64,000 nt of DNA from Rhodanobacter sp. MP7CTX1 (lineage in GTDB: Bacteria; Pseudomonadota; Gammaproteobacteria; Xanthomonadales; Rhodanobacteraceae). Shown piece by piece: positions 42,058 through 51,041 of the stretch. The translations under genes were made by a program, and so were the position numbers. Position 1 is the first letter of the stretch; every line of letters starts with the position of its first letter. Location: NCBI RefSeq assembly GCF_014205795.1, contig NZ_JACHCN010000011.1:1-64000 (forward strand), written 5' to 3'. The notes beneath the pieces are model-generated. The model was not told the DNA's origin, ran no database searches, and worked only from the letters and a program-made list of their open reading frames with translations.

Positions 42058-42095
42058 GTGGCCACGGCGCTTGCGAAGACAAGCGCCGTGGCCAC
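42058..42095. repeat. Perfect 16-bp inverted repeat before the orphan gene
   Basis: GTGGCCACGGCGCTTG (42058-42073) and CAAGCGCCGTGGCCAC (42080-42095) form a perfect stem with a CGAAGA loop. It ends 18 bases before the GTG taken as the start of the next gene and is followed by ACACAAAAAGG, so the ribosome-binding site lies directly behind the hairpin. Confidence 0.85.
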
Positions 42096-42113
42096 ACACA
42101 AAAAGGTCGCTAT

Positions 42114-43229
42114 GTGAGTGCGCAGGTCGCGGTAACCTCAGCTGTACAACAGGCCACGCCGGCCCAGTCTGTCGTTGTTTCCAACCCGACCGTCGACGCC
42201 ATCCTGGGGAATCTGCCTACGGCGCATCGGGCGCCCATCGGGCACCGGATCGCCGGCCACGGTTGTCATGGCGCGAGAAAGACCACCGGGACTGCCGACA
42301 CGCGTCCGGCAGCAACCGCAACCCACGCCCGACGCATTCGCTTTGTCTACTTTCCGGTGCTTGGTGAGAACGATCCTCGAGCGCCCTATCACTTGCACCT
42401 GGTTACGGCGGAGGTTCTGCTTGACCGCGTGCTGGGCGCCCGATCCGTCGGGCTGCGCCCGATCGCTCCCGCGCTTGACTATGCCGCCGAGGCACTGGCT
42501 ACCGTTCGCCCGCCAGTGAATCTCTTCTATGCTTCCACGCTGGAGTACCGCCGTTGGTACGAAGACGACGGCACGGCACGGCCGCAACCGTTGACTCAGG
42601 AGGCACTGGCCACACGGCTGACGGTCACTGACGGTCTGTCGATGGAAGAGGCTATGCACCGTGCAGCCCATCGCTCGCACGCGCTTGCCGCCGCCGATCA
42701 GGCGTGGCTGAAAAATCGCAGAATGACGCCGCTGGATCATCGCCCGCTCAACCAGGCCGAGTTCCAGGCACTGGTGACCGCCATTGAAGGCGCCTATCAG
42801 GTGCCCGTCAGTGTGGCGCACGTGGAGCGCGCGAATCGTCAGATCGCACTACGCGTCGCCGCCATGCTGGGCAGTTTGCTGGATGAGTACATTGCATCAC
42901 CCTTCAAGATTCCCGCACTGAGCCAGGCGTTCAGCGAACTTCATCTCGCCCACCTGCATCAGAGCATCGAGACCTCGCGCCAGGCGGCTTCCGCTTCGGA
43001 TGTGTCCCGATCGGGTACCAAGGCCTTGTTTGCCGCGAAGGCGGCCAGGATGCGAGCCGAGCATCAGATCGGCCTGGCCACGTCGCCGGGGACGTTCCCG
43101 GCCATACGCCTGTCGGCATATCCGGTGATCGCCGTCGTAGGCGGGAAGCTGCGCACGTTCGTGAACGGCTGGAATCGCACCCGCTCACGCACCGCGGATG
43201 CCCTGTCGAAAACTTCATTGCCGGGTTGA
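42114..43229 (+). CDS. Hypothetical protein, no recognised family
   Basis: About 371 residues, not recognised. The N-terminus is rich in Ala, Val, Thr and Arg (SAQVAVTSAVQQATPAQSVVV), and the middle has a block VYFPVLGENDPRAPYHLHLVTAEVLLDRVLGARSVGL. The C-terminal half is predicted helical with many Ala/Arg/Gln residues. There is no clear signal peptide or membrane segment. The GTG at 42114 has AAAAAGG six to ten bases upstream; an ATG at 42042 would put the hairpin inside the coding region. Isolated between a divergent SDR gene and a convergent higBA pair, it looks accessory. The frame is open for 395 codons with plausible composition, so I regard it as a real gene. Confidence 0.6.
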   Translation: MSAQVAVTSAVQQATPAQSVVVSNPTVDAILGNLPTAHRAPIGHRIAGHGCHGARKTTGTADTRPAATATHARRIRFVYFPVLGENDPRAPYHLHLVTAEVLLDRVLGARSVGLRPIAPALDYAAEALATVRPPVNLFYASTLEYRRWYEDDGTARPQPLTQEALATRLTVTDGLSMEEAMHRAAHRSHALAAADQAWLKNRRMTPLDHRPLNQAEFQALVTAIEGAYQVPVSVAHVERANRQIALRVAAMLGSLLDEYIASPFKIPALSQAFSELHLAHLHQSIETSRQAASASDVSRSGTKALFAAKAARMRAEHQIGLATSPGTFPAIRLSAYPVIAVVGGKLRTFVNGWNRTRSRTADALSKTSLPG

Positions 43230-43319
43230 GCGGGGCCGCTACTGATCGATGCCCACGTTTCGCCCGCCGCGTATGTCCTTGCCTGAAGCGCTAAAGGGAT
43301 GTGGCTGCCATAAGGAAAC

Positions 43320-43619
43320 TCAAGCCGCCCTCGGCTCCACTCGTCGCTTGATTTCCTCGCGAGTGGGCAGAGTTTTCAGATCGTAAGTGGCTTGCAGATT
43401 GAGCCACGACACGGCATCGCCGCCGAAGTAACGAGCCAGACGCTCGGCGGTATCGGGACTGATGCCGCGCCGCTCGTTGACGATTTCATGGATGCGTGTG
43501 GCCGGTACGCTGAGCGCAAGGGCCAATGCGTTGGCACTCATGTCCAGCGGCACGAGATAGTCCTCGCGCAGTATTTCGCCGGGATGTACGGGACGCATGC
43601 GATTGACCGGTGGCTTCAT
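43320..43619 (-). CDS. higA: HigA-family antitoxin
   Basis: A 99-residue XRE-type helix-turn-helix protein of the HigA group. MRPVHPGEILREDYLVPLDMSANALALALSVPATRIHEIVNERRGISPDTAERLARYFG is the classic antitoxin signature. It neutralises HigB and represses the operon. It follows higB on the minus strand by eight bases, the usual higB-higA order. Confidence 0.95.
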   Translation of the reverse strand: MKPPVNRMRPVHPGEILREDYLVPLDMSANALALALSVPATRIHEIVNERRGISPDTAERLARYFGGDAVSWLNLQATYDLKTLPTREEIKRRVEPRAA

Positions 43620-43627
43620 GGCAATTC

Positions 43628-43906
43628 TCAGTGGTAATCCACGATTTCGACGTATTCCGGGCCGGCGGCTGTCCAGACGAAACATACTCGCCACTGCCGG
43701 TTGATGCGGATGCTGTGCTGGCCTGCGCGGTCGTGTTTCAGCGCTTCCATCTGGTTGCCCGGTGGCGAGCGTAGGAACTCCAGTGTATGCGCAGCGTCGA
43801 GTTGGGACAGCCTGCGGATGGCCGCGCCCTCAATGGCGCGGAATCGTTTCGGATTGCCACCCTCGAAAAGCGCCTGCGTGTCCTTGCAGCGGAAGCTCCT
43901 GATCAT
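43628..43906 (-). CDS. higB: HigB/RelE-family toxin
   Basis: A 92-residue RelE-fold mRNA interferase. MIRSFRCKDTQALFEGG at the start, then RLSQLDAAHTLEFLRSPPGNQMEALKHDRAGQHSIRINRQWRVCFVW and YVEIVDYH at the end, as in HigB. HigB cleaves translated mRNA on the ribosome. First gene of the operon, with a palindromic operator just upstream. Confidence 0.95.
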   Translation of the reverse strand: MIRSFRCKDTQALFEGGNPKRFRAIEGAAIRRLSQLDAAHTLEFLRSPPGNQMEALKHDRAGQHSIRINRQWRVCFVWTAAGPEYVEIVDYH

Positions 43907-43916
43907 GGGCGGAGGC

Positions 43917-43935
43917 TATTACGTTTGGCGTAATA
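43917..43935. promoter_or_regulatory. Probable HigA operator
   Basis: TATTACG-TTTGG-CGTAATA is a 7-bp inverted repeat starting 11 bases upstream of the higB ATG. Palindromes containing TTACG/CGTAA overlapping the promoter are usual HigA binding sites. Confidence 0.6.
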
Positions 43936-44041
43936 CGTCAAAGAGGGCACGCATGCCGTGTCGAACAACGGCACCGCATTGCTGCGGCGCCGTTGTTCGT
44001 CACCAGGAAGAAGCTGGATATCTACATGAGCAGCAACAAGG

Positions 44042-45247
44042 TTAAAGCGCTTCGAAAACCCCCGCCGCACCCATTCCGGTGCCAATGCACATGGTGACCA
44101 TGCCGTACTTCTGCTTGCGCCGGCGCATGCCGTGCAGCAACGTGGCGATTCGCACGGCACCCGTGGCACCGAGAGGATGGCCGAGTGCGATCGCTCCGCC
44201 GAGCGGATTGACCTTGCTGGGATCCAGGCCGAGGTCGCCCATCACGGCAAGCGCCTGTGCGGCGAATGCTTCGTTGAGCTCGATCCAGTCCAGCTGATCC
44301 TGGGTGATCCCGGTCTGCTTGAGTGCCTTCGGAATCGCTTCCTTCGGGCCGATGCCCATGATCTCCGGCTTCACGCCAGCGACGGAGAAACCAACGAAGC
44401 GGGCGAGCGGTGTGAGGCCGTAATCCTTGATCGCCTGTTCGCTGGCGAGCAGCACGGCACCGGCGCCGTCGGACATCTGCGAGGAGTTGCCCGCAGTGAC
44501 GGTGCCGCCGAACTGGCCGTTGCGGAACACGGTCTTGAGCTTGCTCAGTACGTCGAGCGTGGTACCGGCGCGCGGACCTTCGTCGGTGTCGATGTGGCGG
44601 CTGTCGGTGACGATGCCGCGGGTGACGAGATTCGGGTAGTGATCATCGAGCGCGAACGGGCTGATCTCTTCCTTGAATTCACCGGCGGCAATGGCGGCGA
44701 GCGCGCGACGGTGGCTTTCCACCGAGAAGGCGTCCTGCTGCTCGCGGCTGACCTTCCACTTTTTCGCCACGTTCTCGGCGGTGATGCCCATGCCGTAAGC
44801 GATGCCAATGTTTTCGTCGTTGAAGATCGCCGGATTCATGGCGATCTTGTGGCCCATCATCGGCACCATGCTCATGCTCTCGGTACCGCCGGCGAGCATC
44901 AGGTGCTCTTCGCCGAGGCGGATGCGGTCGGCCGCCATCGCGACGGCCTGCAGGCCGGAAGAGCAGAAGCGATTGATGGTGACGCCGGGCACGGTGTCGG
45001 GCAGGCCGGCCAGCAGCACGCCGATGCGCGCCACGTTCATGCCTTGCTCCGCCTCGGGCATGGCGCAGCCGATGATGGCGTCACCGATGCGATGGGGGTC
45101 GATGCCTGGCGCCTGCGCCATCACGGCACGGATCACGTGGGCGAGCATGTCGTCGGGGCGGGTGTTGCGAAATACGCCGCGCGGCGCCTTGCCTACCGGG
45201 GTGCGGGTGGCGGCGACGATGTAGGCATCTTGCACTTGCTTGGTCAT
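44042..45247 (-). CDS. fadA: Acetyl-CoA acyltransferase (3-ketoacyl-CoA thiolase)
   Basis: A 401-residue thiolase that cleaves 3-ketoacyl-CoA with CoA, the last step of beta-oxidation. The nucleophile is C95 in NRFCSSGLQAVAMA. GHPLGATGAVRIATLLHGM and CIGTGMGAAGVFE give the catalytic His and second Cys. It lies 103 bases downstream of fadB on the same strand, with a REP-like element between. CGGAGC precedes the ATG. Confidence 0.94.
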   Translation of the reverse strand: MTKQVQDAYIVAATRTPVGKAPRGVFRNTRPDDMLAHVIRAVMAQAPGIDPHRIGDAIIGCAMPEAEQGMNVARIGVLLAGLPDTVPGVTINRFCSSGLQAVAMAADRIRLGEEHLMLAGGTESMSMVPMMGHKIAMNPAIFNDENIGIAYGMGITAENVAKKWKVSREQQDAFSVESHRRALAAIAAGEFKEEISPFALDDHYPNLVTRGIVTDSRHIDTDEGPRAGTTLDVLSKLKTVFRNGQFGGTVTAGNSSQMSDGAGAVLLASEQAIKDYGLTPLARFVGFSVAGVKPEIMGIGPKEAIPKALKQTGITQDQLDWIELNEAFAAQALAVMGDLGLDPSKVNPLGGAIALGHPLGATGAVRIATLLHGMRRRKQKYGMVTMCIGTGMGAAGVFEAL

Positions 45248-45303
45248 GGGATTTGCTCCGTTGCGTCGCGCGATTCGCGGCGACGCCCTGTGATTTTCTT
45301 GGT

Positions 45304-45345
45304 CGTCATCCCGGCTAGGCCGGTTGTCTCTTCGTAGGAATGACG
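45304..45345. repeat. REP-like palindrome between fadB and fadA
   Basis: CGTCATCCC at 45304 pairs with GGAATGACG ending at 45345, with CCGGCTAGGCCGG inside. Same family as the elements at 12631 and 55495. Confidence 0.6.
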
Positions 45346-45350
45346 ATCGA

Positions 45351-47738
45351 TTAATTGCGCAGCGGTTTGCCGGTGGTCATCGTGTGGGCGATGCGGGCCT
45401 GGGTTTTCTCCGTTTGCGCCAGCTCCACGAAATGCTTGCGCTCCAGCGCCAGCAGCCATTCCTCGTCGACCGTCGAGCCACGCTCGATCACGCCACCGCA
45501 CAGGGTGTCGGCGATCCGCGTGGCAATCGCCACATCGTGCTCGGACGCGAAGTAACCGGCCTGCAGGTTCGCCAGCGAAGCCTTGAACGTGGCGGTACCG
45601 ACGTCGCCTGCAACCGGAATCGCACGCGCCGGCAGCGGTGGACGGTAGCCGCTTTCGGCCAGCGCGCTGGCCACCTGCTTGGCGACGTAGAGCAGCTCGT
45701 AGGCGTTGAACACCACCACGTCGTTGTCGCGCAGCAGACCGAGCTGCTTGGCTTCGAACGCACTGGCGGAGACCTTGGCCATGGCGATGGTCTCGAACAC
45801 CTTCTTCAGCTCCTCGAACGGATCGCCCGGATTTGCCTTGGCCGCGCGCACAGCCAGCTCATGCAGACCACCGCCAGCCGGCAGCAGGCCCACGCCGGCC
45901 TCAACGAGACCGATGTAGCTTTCCAGCGCAGCGACGGTACGCGCCGAATGCATCTGGAATTCGCAGCCACCGCCGAATGCCATGCCGCGCACGGCGGACA
46001 CTACGGGCACCAGCGAATACTTGATTGCCATACTGGTGCGCTGAAAGTTTTCCACCATCTTCTCGAAGTCGGCGATCTTGCCGGCTTGCAGCAGGCCTAG
46101 CGCACCTTTGAGATCCGCACCAGCGGAGAACGGTTCGCCGGTCTGCCAGATCACCAGGGCCTTGAGCTTTTCCTCGGCCAGTTTGATCGCGTGCTGCACG
46201 CCGTCGAGCACGAAGTCGTTGACCGTGTTCATCTTGGTCTTGAACGAAAGGATGCCGATGCCGTCGTCGCCCAGCGTCCACAAACGTACGCCGTCGTTTT
46301 CCCACACCGTGGTTCCCTGGTCGAACTTCTCGCCCAGCAATGGATCAGGAAACAACTGGCGCTTGTACACCGGCTGATTCGAGCGCGGCTTGTCCGCGTT
46401 GGCGCTGGCCGAATACGAGCCATCCTTGCCATGCACACCTTTTCGGCCATCCGTGACCCAGGCCGGCAACGGCGCCTTGCTCATGGCCTTGCCCGCGGCG
46501 ATGTCTTCATTAATCCAGCTGGCGATCTGCTGCCACCCGGCGGCTTGCCAGGTCTCGAACGGGCCAAGCTTCCAGCCGTATCCCCAGCGGATCGCGAAGT
46601 CGACGTCGCGCGCGGTGTCAGCGATATCAGCCAGGTGGTAGGCGGTGTAGTGGAACAGGTCACGGAAGCTGGCCCACAGGAACTGCGCCTGCGGATCGCC
46701 CGATGCACGCAGCTTGCCGAACTTCTCGGCCGGATCCTTGATCGCCAGGATCGCGGCGACTTCGTCGGACGGCTTCTGTTCTGACGGGCGAAAATCCTGC
46801 TTGGCGACATCGAGGACTTGGATGTCCTTGCCGACTTTCTTGTAGAAACCACCGCCGGTCTTCTGGCCCAGCGCGCCCTTGTCGATCAATCCCTGCAGCC
46901 AAACCGGCGCCTTGAAGTACTGGTGCCACGGGTCGTCCGGCAGGGTATCGGCCATGGTCTTGATCACATGCGCCATAGTGTCCAGGCCGACCACATCCGC
47001 CGTGCGGTAGGTGGCGCTCTTCGGACGGCCCAGCGCCGGACCCGTCAGCGCGTCGACCGTGTCGAACCCAAGCTTGAACTGGTCGGTGTGATACATCGTG
47101 GACAGCATCGAGAACACGCCAATGCGGTTGCCGATGAAGTTCGGCGTGTCCTTGGCGATGACGACACCCTTGCCGACGGTGGTTACCAGGAACGCTTCCA
47201 GCCCGGTGACCACGTTGGCGTCGGTGAGTCGGGTGGGAATGACCTCGACCAGATGCATGTAGCGCGGCGGATTGAAGAAATGCACGCCGCAGAAGCGATG
47301 ACGCATCTCTTCGGGTAACGCTTCGGCCAGGCTATTGATCGACAGGCCCGATGTGTTGGAGGCGATGATCGCCGTCTTCGACAGGTGCGGTGCGATCTTC
47401 TTGTAGAGATCCAGTTTCCAGTCCATCCGTTCGGCGATCGCCTCGATCACCAGGTCGACGTCCTTCAGATGCGCCATGTCCTCGTCGTAGTTCGCCGGAA
47501 TGATGGCGGCAGCGAGGTTCTTGTCGGCGAGCGGGGCAGGCGACAGCTTTGCCAGGTTGGCAATGGCCTTGAGCGCGATGCCGCTTTTCGGGCCTTCCTT
47601 TGCGGCGAGGTCAAACAGCACGGTTTCGACGCCGGCATTGGTCAGGTGCGCGGCGATTTGCGCGCCCATGACGCCGGCGCCCAGCACGGCAGCCTTGCGG
47701 ATGCGTAGCACTGATGAGGGTGGGGATGCTGCGGTCAT
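45351..47738 (-). CDS. fadB: 3-hydroxyacyl-CoA dehydrogenase / enoyl-CoA hydratase
   Basis: A 795-residue bifunctional beta-oxidation enzyme. The order is dehydrogenase first: VLGAGVMGAQIAAHLTNAGVETVLFD (residues about 17-42) and the 3HCDH C-terminal parts including GVHFFNPPRYMHLVEVIP, then a crotonase domain from about 500 (ALVIWQTGEPFSAGADLKGALG, VSAVRGMAFGGGCEFQMHSARTVA). This order is opposite to E. coli FadB (hydratase first) and matches the FadN/FadB2x-type large proteins. CGGAGAAG precedes the ATG at 47738. It sits between psrA and fadA in one minus-strand operon. Confidence 0.94.
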   Translation of the reverse strand: MTAASPPSSVLRIRKAAVLGAGVMGAQIAAHLTNAGVETVLFDLAAKEGPKSGIALKAIANLAKLSPAPLADKNLAAAIIPANYDEDMAHLKDVDLVIEAIAERMDWKLDLYKKIAPHLSKTAIIASNTSGLSINSLAEALPEEMRHRFCGVHFFNPPRYMHLVEVIPTRLTDANVVTGLEAFLVTTVGKGVVIAKDTPNFIGNRIGVFSMLSTMYHTDQFKLGFDTVDALTGPALGRPKSATYRTADVVGLDTMAHVIKTMADTLPDDPWHQYFKAPVWLQGLIDKGALGQKTGGGFYKKVGKDIQVLDVAKQDFRPSEQKPSDEVAAILAIKDPAEKFGKLRASGDPQAQFLWASFRDLFHYTAYHLADIADTARDVDFAIRWGYGWKLGPFETWQAAGWQQIASWINEDIAAGKAMSKAPLPAWVTDGRKGVHGKDGSYSASANADKPRSNQPVYKRQLFPDPLLGEKFDQGTTVWENDGVRLWTLGDDGIGILSFKTKMNTVNDFVLDGVQHAIKLAEEKLKALVIWQTGEPFSAGADLKGALGLLQAGKIADFEKMVENFQRTSMAIKYSLVPVVSAVRGMAFGGGCEFQMHSARTVAALESYIGLVEAGVGLLPAGGGLHELAVRAAKANPGDPFEELKKVFETIAMAKVSASAFEAKQLGLLRDNDVVVFNAYELLYVAKQVASALAESGYRPPLPARAIPVAGDVGTATFKASLANLQAGYFASEHDVAIATRIADTLCGGVIERGSTVDEEWLLALERKHFVELAQTEKTQARIAHTMTTGKPLRN

Positions 47739-47831
47739 TGGCTTCTCCGATTGAGCGAACACGAAACTTGTGGGGAATGGGACTGCACGTTGAGATGGGA
47801 CTAAGGGCCGTTGCCGGCCGATGACACGGAA

Positions 47832-48458
47832 TCAGGGATGGCTCAGGCCCGCGACGGCGAAACGGATCAGATGCTGCGCGGTCTGCTCGCGATGGGCATG
47901 CTCGCTGACGTCGCTTTTGCGCTGGATCATGCCGAAGCCGGACATCGCATGGGTCAGCGCGCCAGTCACCAGATCGATGCGCCAGTACAGCTCCTGCTTG
48001 CTCAGTTGCGGCAGCAGGCGGGCGAATTCGGCGGTGAACTGGCGCATCACATGACCGTAGTTCTCGGACAGGAACTGGCGCAGGCTGTCGTCATGCTCGG
48101 CAAACGCGCGGGCCAGCACGCGCATGAACAGGGAGCCGTTGTCGTCGTGCGACAGCTCCAGCGCGGGGCGGATATAGGCAGCGAGCACGTCTTCCAGGGT
48201 GGTGCCGTCCGCGCCAGCTACCTTGGCCAGGGCGGTCAGTCGGCGCTCGTTCAGCGCGTCCAGTCGGCGGCGGAAGACCTGCTCGACCAGCTTTTCCTTG
48301 GAGCCGAAGTGGTAGTTGACGGCAGCCAGATTGACGCCGGCGGCGGCCGTCAGCTGGCGTAGCGACGCGCCGTCGAAACCGCGCTGGGCAAACAAAACCT
48401 CGGCAGCGCCGAGTATGCGTTCCTTGGTCGAGCCGGAGCTGTTCACGAGCGGGATCAT
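47832..48458 (-). CDS. psrA: TetR-family regulator, PsrA-like
   Basis: A 208-residue repressor. The N-terminal DNA-binding domain STKERILGAAEVLFAQRGFDGASLRQLTAAAGVNLAAVNYHFGSKEKLVEQVF closely resembles Pseudomonas PsrA, and the C-terminal half shares FMRVLARAFAEH and the YWRIDLVTGALTHAMSG region. PsrA senses long-chain fatty acids or acyl-CoA and derepresses fadBA5. The gene heads the fadB-fadA operon and has a perfect palindrome of the PsrA type 21 bases before the ATG at 48458, implying autoregulation. A longer frame reaches 48641 but the extension crosses the operator and is unlikely. Confidence 0.85.
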   Translation of the reverse strand: MIPLVNSSGSTKERILGAAEVLFAQRGFDGASLRQLTAAAGVNLAAVNYHFGSKEKLVEQVFRRRLDALNERRLTALAKVAGADGTTLEDVLAAYIRPALELSHDDNGSLFMRVLARAFAEHDDSLRQFLSENYGHVMRQFTAEFARLLPQLSKQELYWRIDLVTGALTHAMSGFGMIQRKSDVSEHAHREQTAQHLIRFAVAGLSHP

Positions 48459-48478
48459 CCATCGGCCGTCAGGCCGGT

Positions 48479-48494
48479 TCAAACGATCGTTTGA
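48479..48494. promoter_or_regulatory. PsrA-type operator (perfect 16-bp palindrome)
   Basis: TCAAACGATCGTTTGA is fully self-complementary and fits the Pseudomonas consensus (G/C)AAAC-N4-GTTT(G/C). It lies 21 bases before the TetR start and recurs with one change upstream of fadH. Confidence 0.8.
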
Positions 48495-48682
48495 GCATAC
48501 GCGGACAGCTTCGCCACCGTCAAACCATGGGGTAGTTGTCAATGGCGGCGTATTTCCGTATGAGTTAGAATCTGTCACACTTTCGCGAGCTAAATCCTCA
48601 ATCCTTGTCAGGTTTAGCCCATCTGTCGGCCATTCGGCCACGACTTTTAACCTGAATTTGTCTTTTTCCGGAGCAGACCCGT

Positions 48683-49108
48683 ATGGCGCTGGAGCGCACC
48701 CTTTCCATCATCAAGCCCGACGCCGTTGCCAAGAACGTCATCGGTGAAATCTACGCACGTTTCGAGAAGGCTGGCCTCAAGGTCATCGCCGCTCGGATGA
48801 AGCAGCTGTCGCGCAAAGAGGCCGAGGGCTTCTACGCCGTGCACCGTGAGCGTCCATTCTTCAACGCGCTGGTCGAGTTCATGATTTCCGGCCCGGTGAT
48901 GATCCAGGCGCTGGAAGGCGAGAACGCGATTCTCAAGCATCGCGACCTGATGGGCGCCACCAATCCGAAGGAAGCCGCGCCGGGCACGATTCGGGCCGAC
49001 TTCGCTGACTCCATCGATGCCAATGCGGTGCATGGCTCCGATGCAGTCGATACCGCCAAGGTGGAGATTGCTTATTTCTTCGCCGCGACGGACGTACTTT
49101 CGCGCTGA
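48683..49108 (+). CDS. ndk: Nucleoside diphosphate kinase
   Basis: A 141-residue enzyme balancing NTP and dNTP pools. [39 protein letters not shown] is canonical, and the phosphohistidine lies in [20 protein letters not shown]. Length is standard. It precedes rlmN by 27 bases. The upstream 48495-48682 carries its promoter region; an AGGTTTAG/TCCGGAGCAG stretch provides the ribosome site (CCGGAGC). Confidence 0.98.
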   Translation: MALERTLSIIKPDAVAKNVIGEIYARFEKAGLKVIAARMKQLSRKEAEGFYAVHRERPFFNALVEFMISGPVMIQALEGENAILKHRDLMGATNPKEAAPGTIRADFADSIDANAVHGSDAVDTAKVEIAYFFAATDVLSR

Positions 49109-49135
49109 GCGATCCATTGTTGTGAGGCACAGGTT

Positions 49136-50266
49136 GTGAACCAGGTTGTTGTGAACCCCCCCAAGGTCAATCTGCTCGACTTCGATCGCCAGGGACTGCG
49201 TGATTTCTTTACGCAAATCGGCGAGAAGCCCTATCGCGCCGAGCAGGTGATGAAGTGGATCTACCACGACCTGGAAGACAACTTTGAAAACATGACCGAC
49301 GTGGGCAAGGCGCTGCGCGCCAAGCTCACCGAGGTCTGCTACATCGGTGCGCCGAAGACGCTGCTGGACAAGGCCGCCACTGACGGTACGCACAAGTGGC
49401 TGCTGGGCATGGACTCGGGCAACGCGATCGAGACGGTGTACATTCCCGAGCCGACCCGCGGCACCTTGTGCGTGTCCTCGCAAATCGGTTGTGCGCTGAA
49501 CTGCCAGTTCTGCTCGACCGGTGCGCAGGGTTTCAACCGCAACCTGTCGACCGCCGAAATCATCGGTCAGGTGTGGGTGGCGGCGAAATACCTGGGCAAT
49601 GTCACGCACCAGAATCGTCGCATCACCAACGTGGTGATGATGGGCATGGGCGAGCCGCTGGCCAATTTCGACAACGTGGTCAAGGCGATGAGCCTGATGC
49701 GCGACGACCTGGGGTTTGGCCTCGCCGCCAAGCGCGTGACCTTGTCTACCGCCGGCATGGTGCCGCTGATCGACCAGCTTTCGGATGCTATCGACGTGTC
49801 GCTGGCGGTATCGCTGCATGCGGCCAACGATGAACTGCGCACCGAACTGGTGCCGCTCAACAAGCGCTATCCGATCGCCGATCTGCTGGCTGCCTGCCAG
49901 CGCTGGGTCGCGCGCAAGCCGCGTACCTCGATCACGTTCGAGTACACCTTGATGAAGGGCGTCAACGACCAGCCCGAGCATGCCCGACAGCTGATCAAGC
50001 TGATGCGCAAGCTGCCGACCTGCAAGGTCAACCTGATTCCGTTCAATCCATTCCCCGGCACGCGCTTCGAGCGTTCCGATGCGAACGATATTCGTGACTT
50101 CCAGACGCAATTATTGAATGCCGGTGTGCTGACCATGTTGCGGCGTACCCGTGGTGATGATATAGACGCGGCCTGTGGCCAGTTGGCGGGGCAGGTCACG
50201 GATCGCACTCGGCGCAGCGCCGATATTCGCAAACGGCAGGATGAGGGGACCATGCATGCGCTTTGA
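49136..50266 (+). CDS. rlmN: 23S rRNA/tRNA adenine-C2 methyltransferase RlmN
   Basis: A 376-residue radical-SAM methyltransferase acting on A2503 of 23S rRNA and A37 of some tRNAs. The 4Fe-4S ligands are C119, C123 and C126 in [32 protein letters not shown] follows. The start is GTG at 49136 ([15 protein letters not shown]). Its last codons overlap the pilF start by 11 bases, in the conserved order ndk-rlmN-pilF-rodZ. Confidence 0.96.
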   Translation: MNQVVVNPPKVNLLDFDRQGLRDFFTQIGEKPYRAEQVMKWIYHDLEDNFENMTDVGKALRAKLTEVCYIGAPKTLLDKAATDGTHKWLLGMDSGNAIETVYIPEPTRGTLCVSSQIGCALNCQFCSTGAQGFNRNLSTAEIIGQVWVAAKYLGNVTHQNRRITNVVMMGMGEPLANFDNVVKAMSLMRDDLGFGLAAKRVTLSTAGMVPLIDQLSDAIDVSLAVSLHAANDELRTELVPLNKRYPIADLLAACQRWVARKPRTSITFEYTLMKGVNDQPEHARQLIKLMRKLPTCKVNLIPFNPFPGTRFERSDANDIRDFQTQLLNAGVLTMLRRTRGDDIDAACGQLAGQVTDRTRRSADIRKRQDEGTMHAL

Positions 50267-51041
50267 GCGGGCACTGATATTCGGTTTGCTGTTGCCACTG
50301 GCTGGTTGCGTCACCACGAACACCGACAGCAACAGCCTTGGCAAGCTGCCGCAAGGCAGCAAGACCAGCCAGGCCGAGAGTGCGGCTCAGGTGCATACCG
50401 AGCTGGGCCAGACCTATATGGCCAACGGCGACCTGCAAGGGGCGCTGGAAAAGCTGAACATGGCGCTCAAGTACGATCCCAACTATGTGCCGGCGCATAC
50501 GGTCATCGCGGTGCTGTACCAGCGCATCAACAACCTGCCGCTAGCCGAGCTGCACTATCGCAAGGCGGTTGAGCTGGAGCCGACCAAGGGCGACCCGAAC
50601 AACAACCTGGGCGTCTTCCTGTGCCATACCGGCAAGATCGCCGAGGCGCAGGTGTATTTCCAGAAAGCCGTGGCTGACCCGTTCTACCAGACGCCCGATG
50701 TCGCGCTCACAAATGCCGGTGTGTGCAAGCTGAGCGCGCATGACGTTGCCGGGGCGGAAGCGAGTTTTCGTGACGCGATCGCGCATAACCCGAACAACGC
50801 GGATGCACTCTTCCAGCTTGCCAATGTGCTTTTTCTGAACAACGATACGTTTCGGGCTCGGGCTTTCATCCAGCGCTTTGATGCGCTGGGCGCGCCAACA
50901 CCCGCGGCGCTCAAGCTCGGCCACGATATTGAATCTCGTCTGGGTAACCAGGAAGGTGCCCTTACCTATAGCAAGCGGCTGCAAAGCCAGTTCCCGGATT
51001 CGGAGCAGGCGCGCGCCCTAGAGTCGACTGCCAGCCCATGA
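50256..51041 (+). CDS. pilF: Type IV pilus biogenesis lipoprotein PilF/PilW
   Basis: A 261-residue outer-membrane lipoprotein. The lipobox LPLAGC places the lipidated Cys at residue 18. Six tetratricopeptide-like repeats follow (for example [30 protein letters not shown]). PilF is the pilotin that brings the PilQ secretin to the outer membrane. Overlaps rlmN at its start and rodZ at its end (ATGA), so translation is coupled. Confidence 0.93.
   Translation: MRFERALIFGLLLPLAGCVTTNTDSNSLGKLPQGSKTSQAESAAQVHTELGQTYMANGDLQGALEKLNMALKYDPNYVPAHTVIAVLYQRINNLPLAELHYRKAVELEPTKGDPNNNLGVFLCHTGKIAEAQVYFQKAVADPFYQTPDVALTNAGVCKLSAHDVAGAEASFRDAIAHNPNNADALFQLANVLFLNNDTFRARAFIQRFDALGAPTPAALKLGHDIESRLGNQEGALTYSKRLQSQFPDSEQARALESTASP

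Noticed and set aside
44132..45337. 401-codon plus-strand frame opposite fadA
   Set aside because: The minus strand is an unmistakable thiolase with catalytic Cys and GHPLGATGA.
48459..48641. N-terminal extension of the TetR regulator
   Set aside because: It would place the perfect operator inside the coding region and lengthen the protein far beyond the family size.
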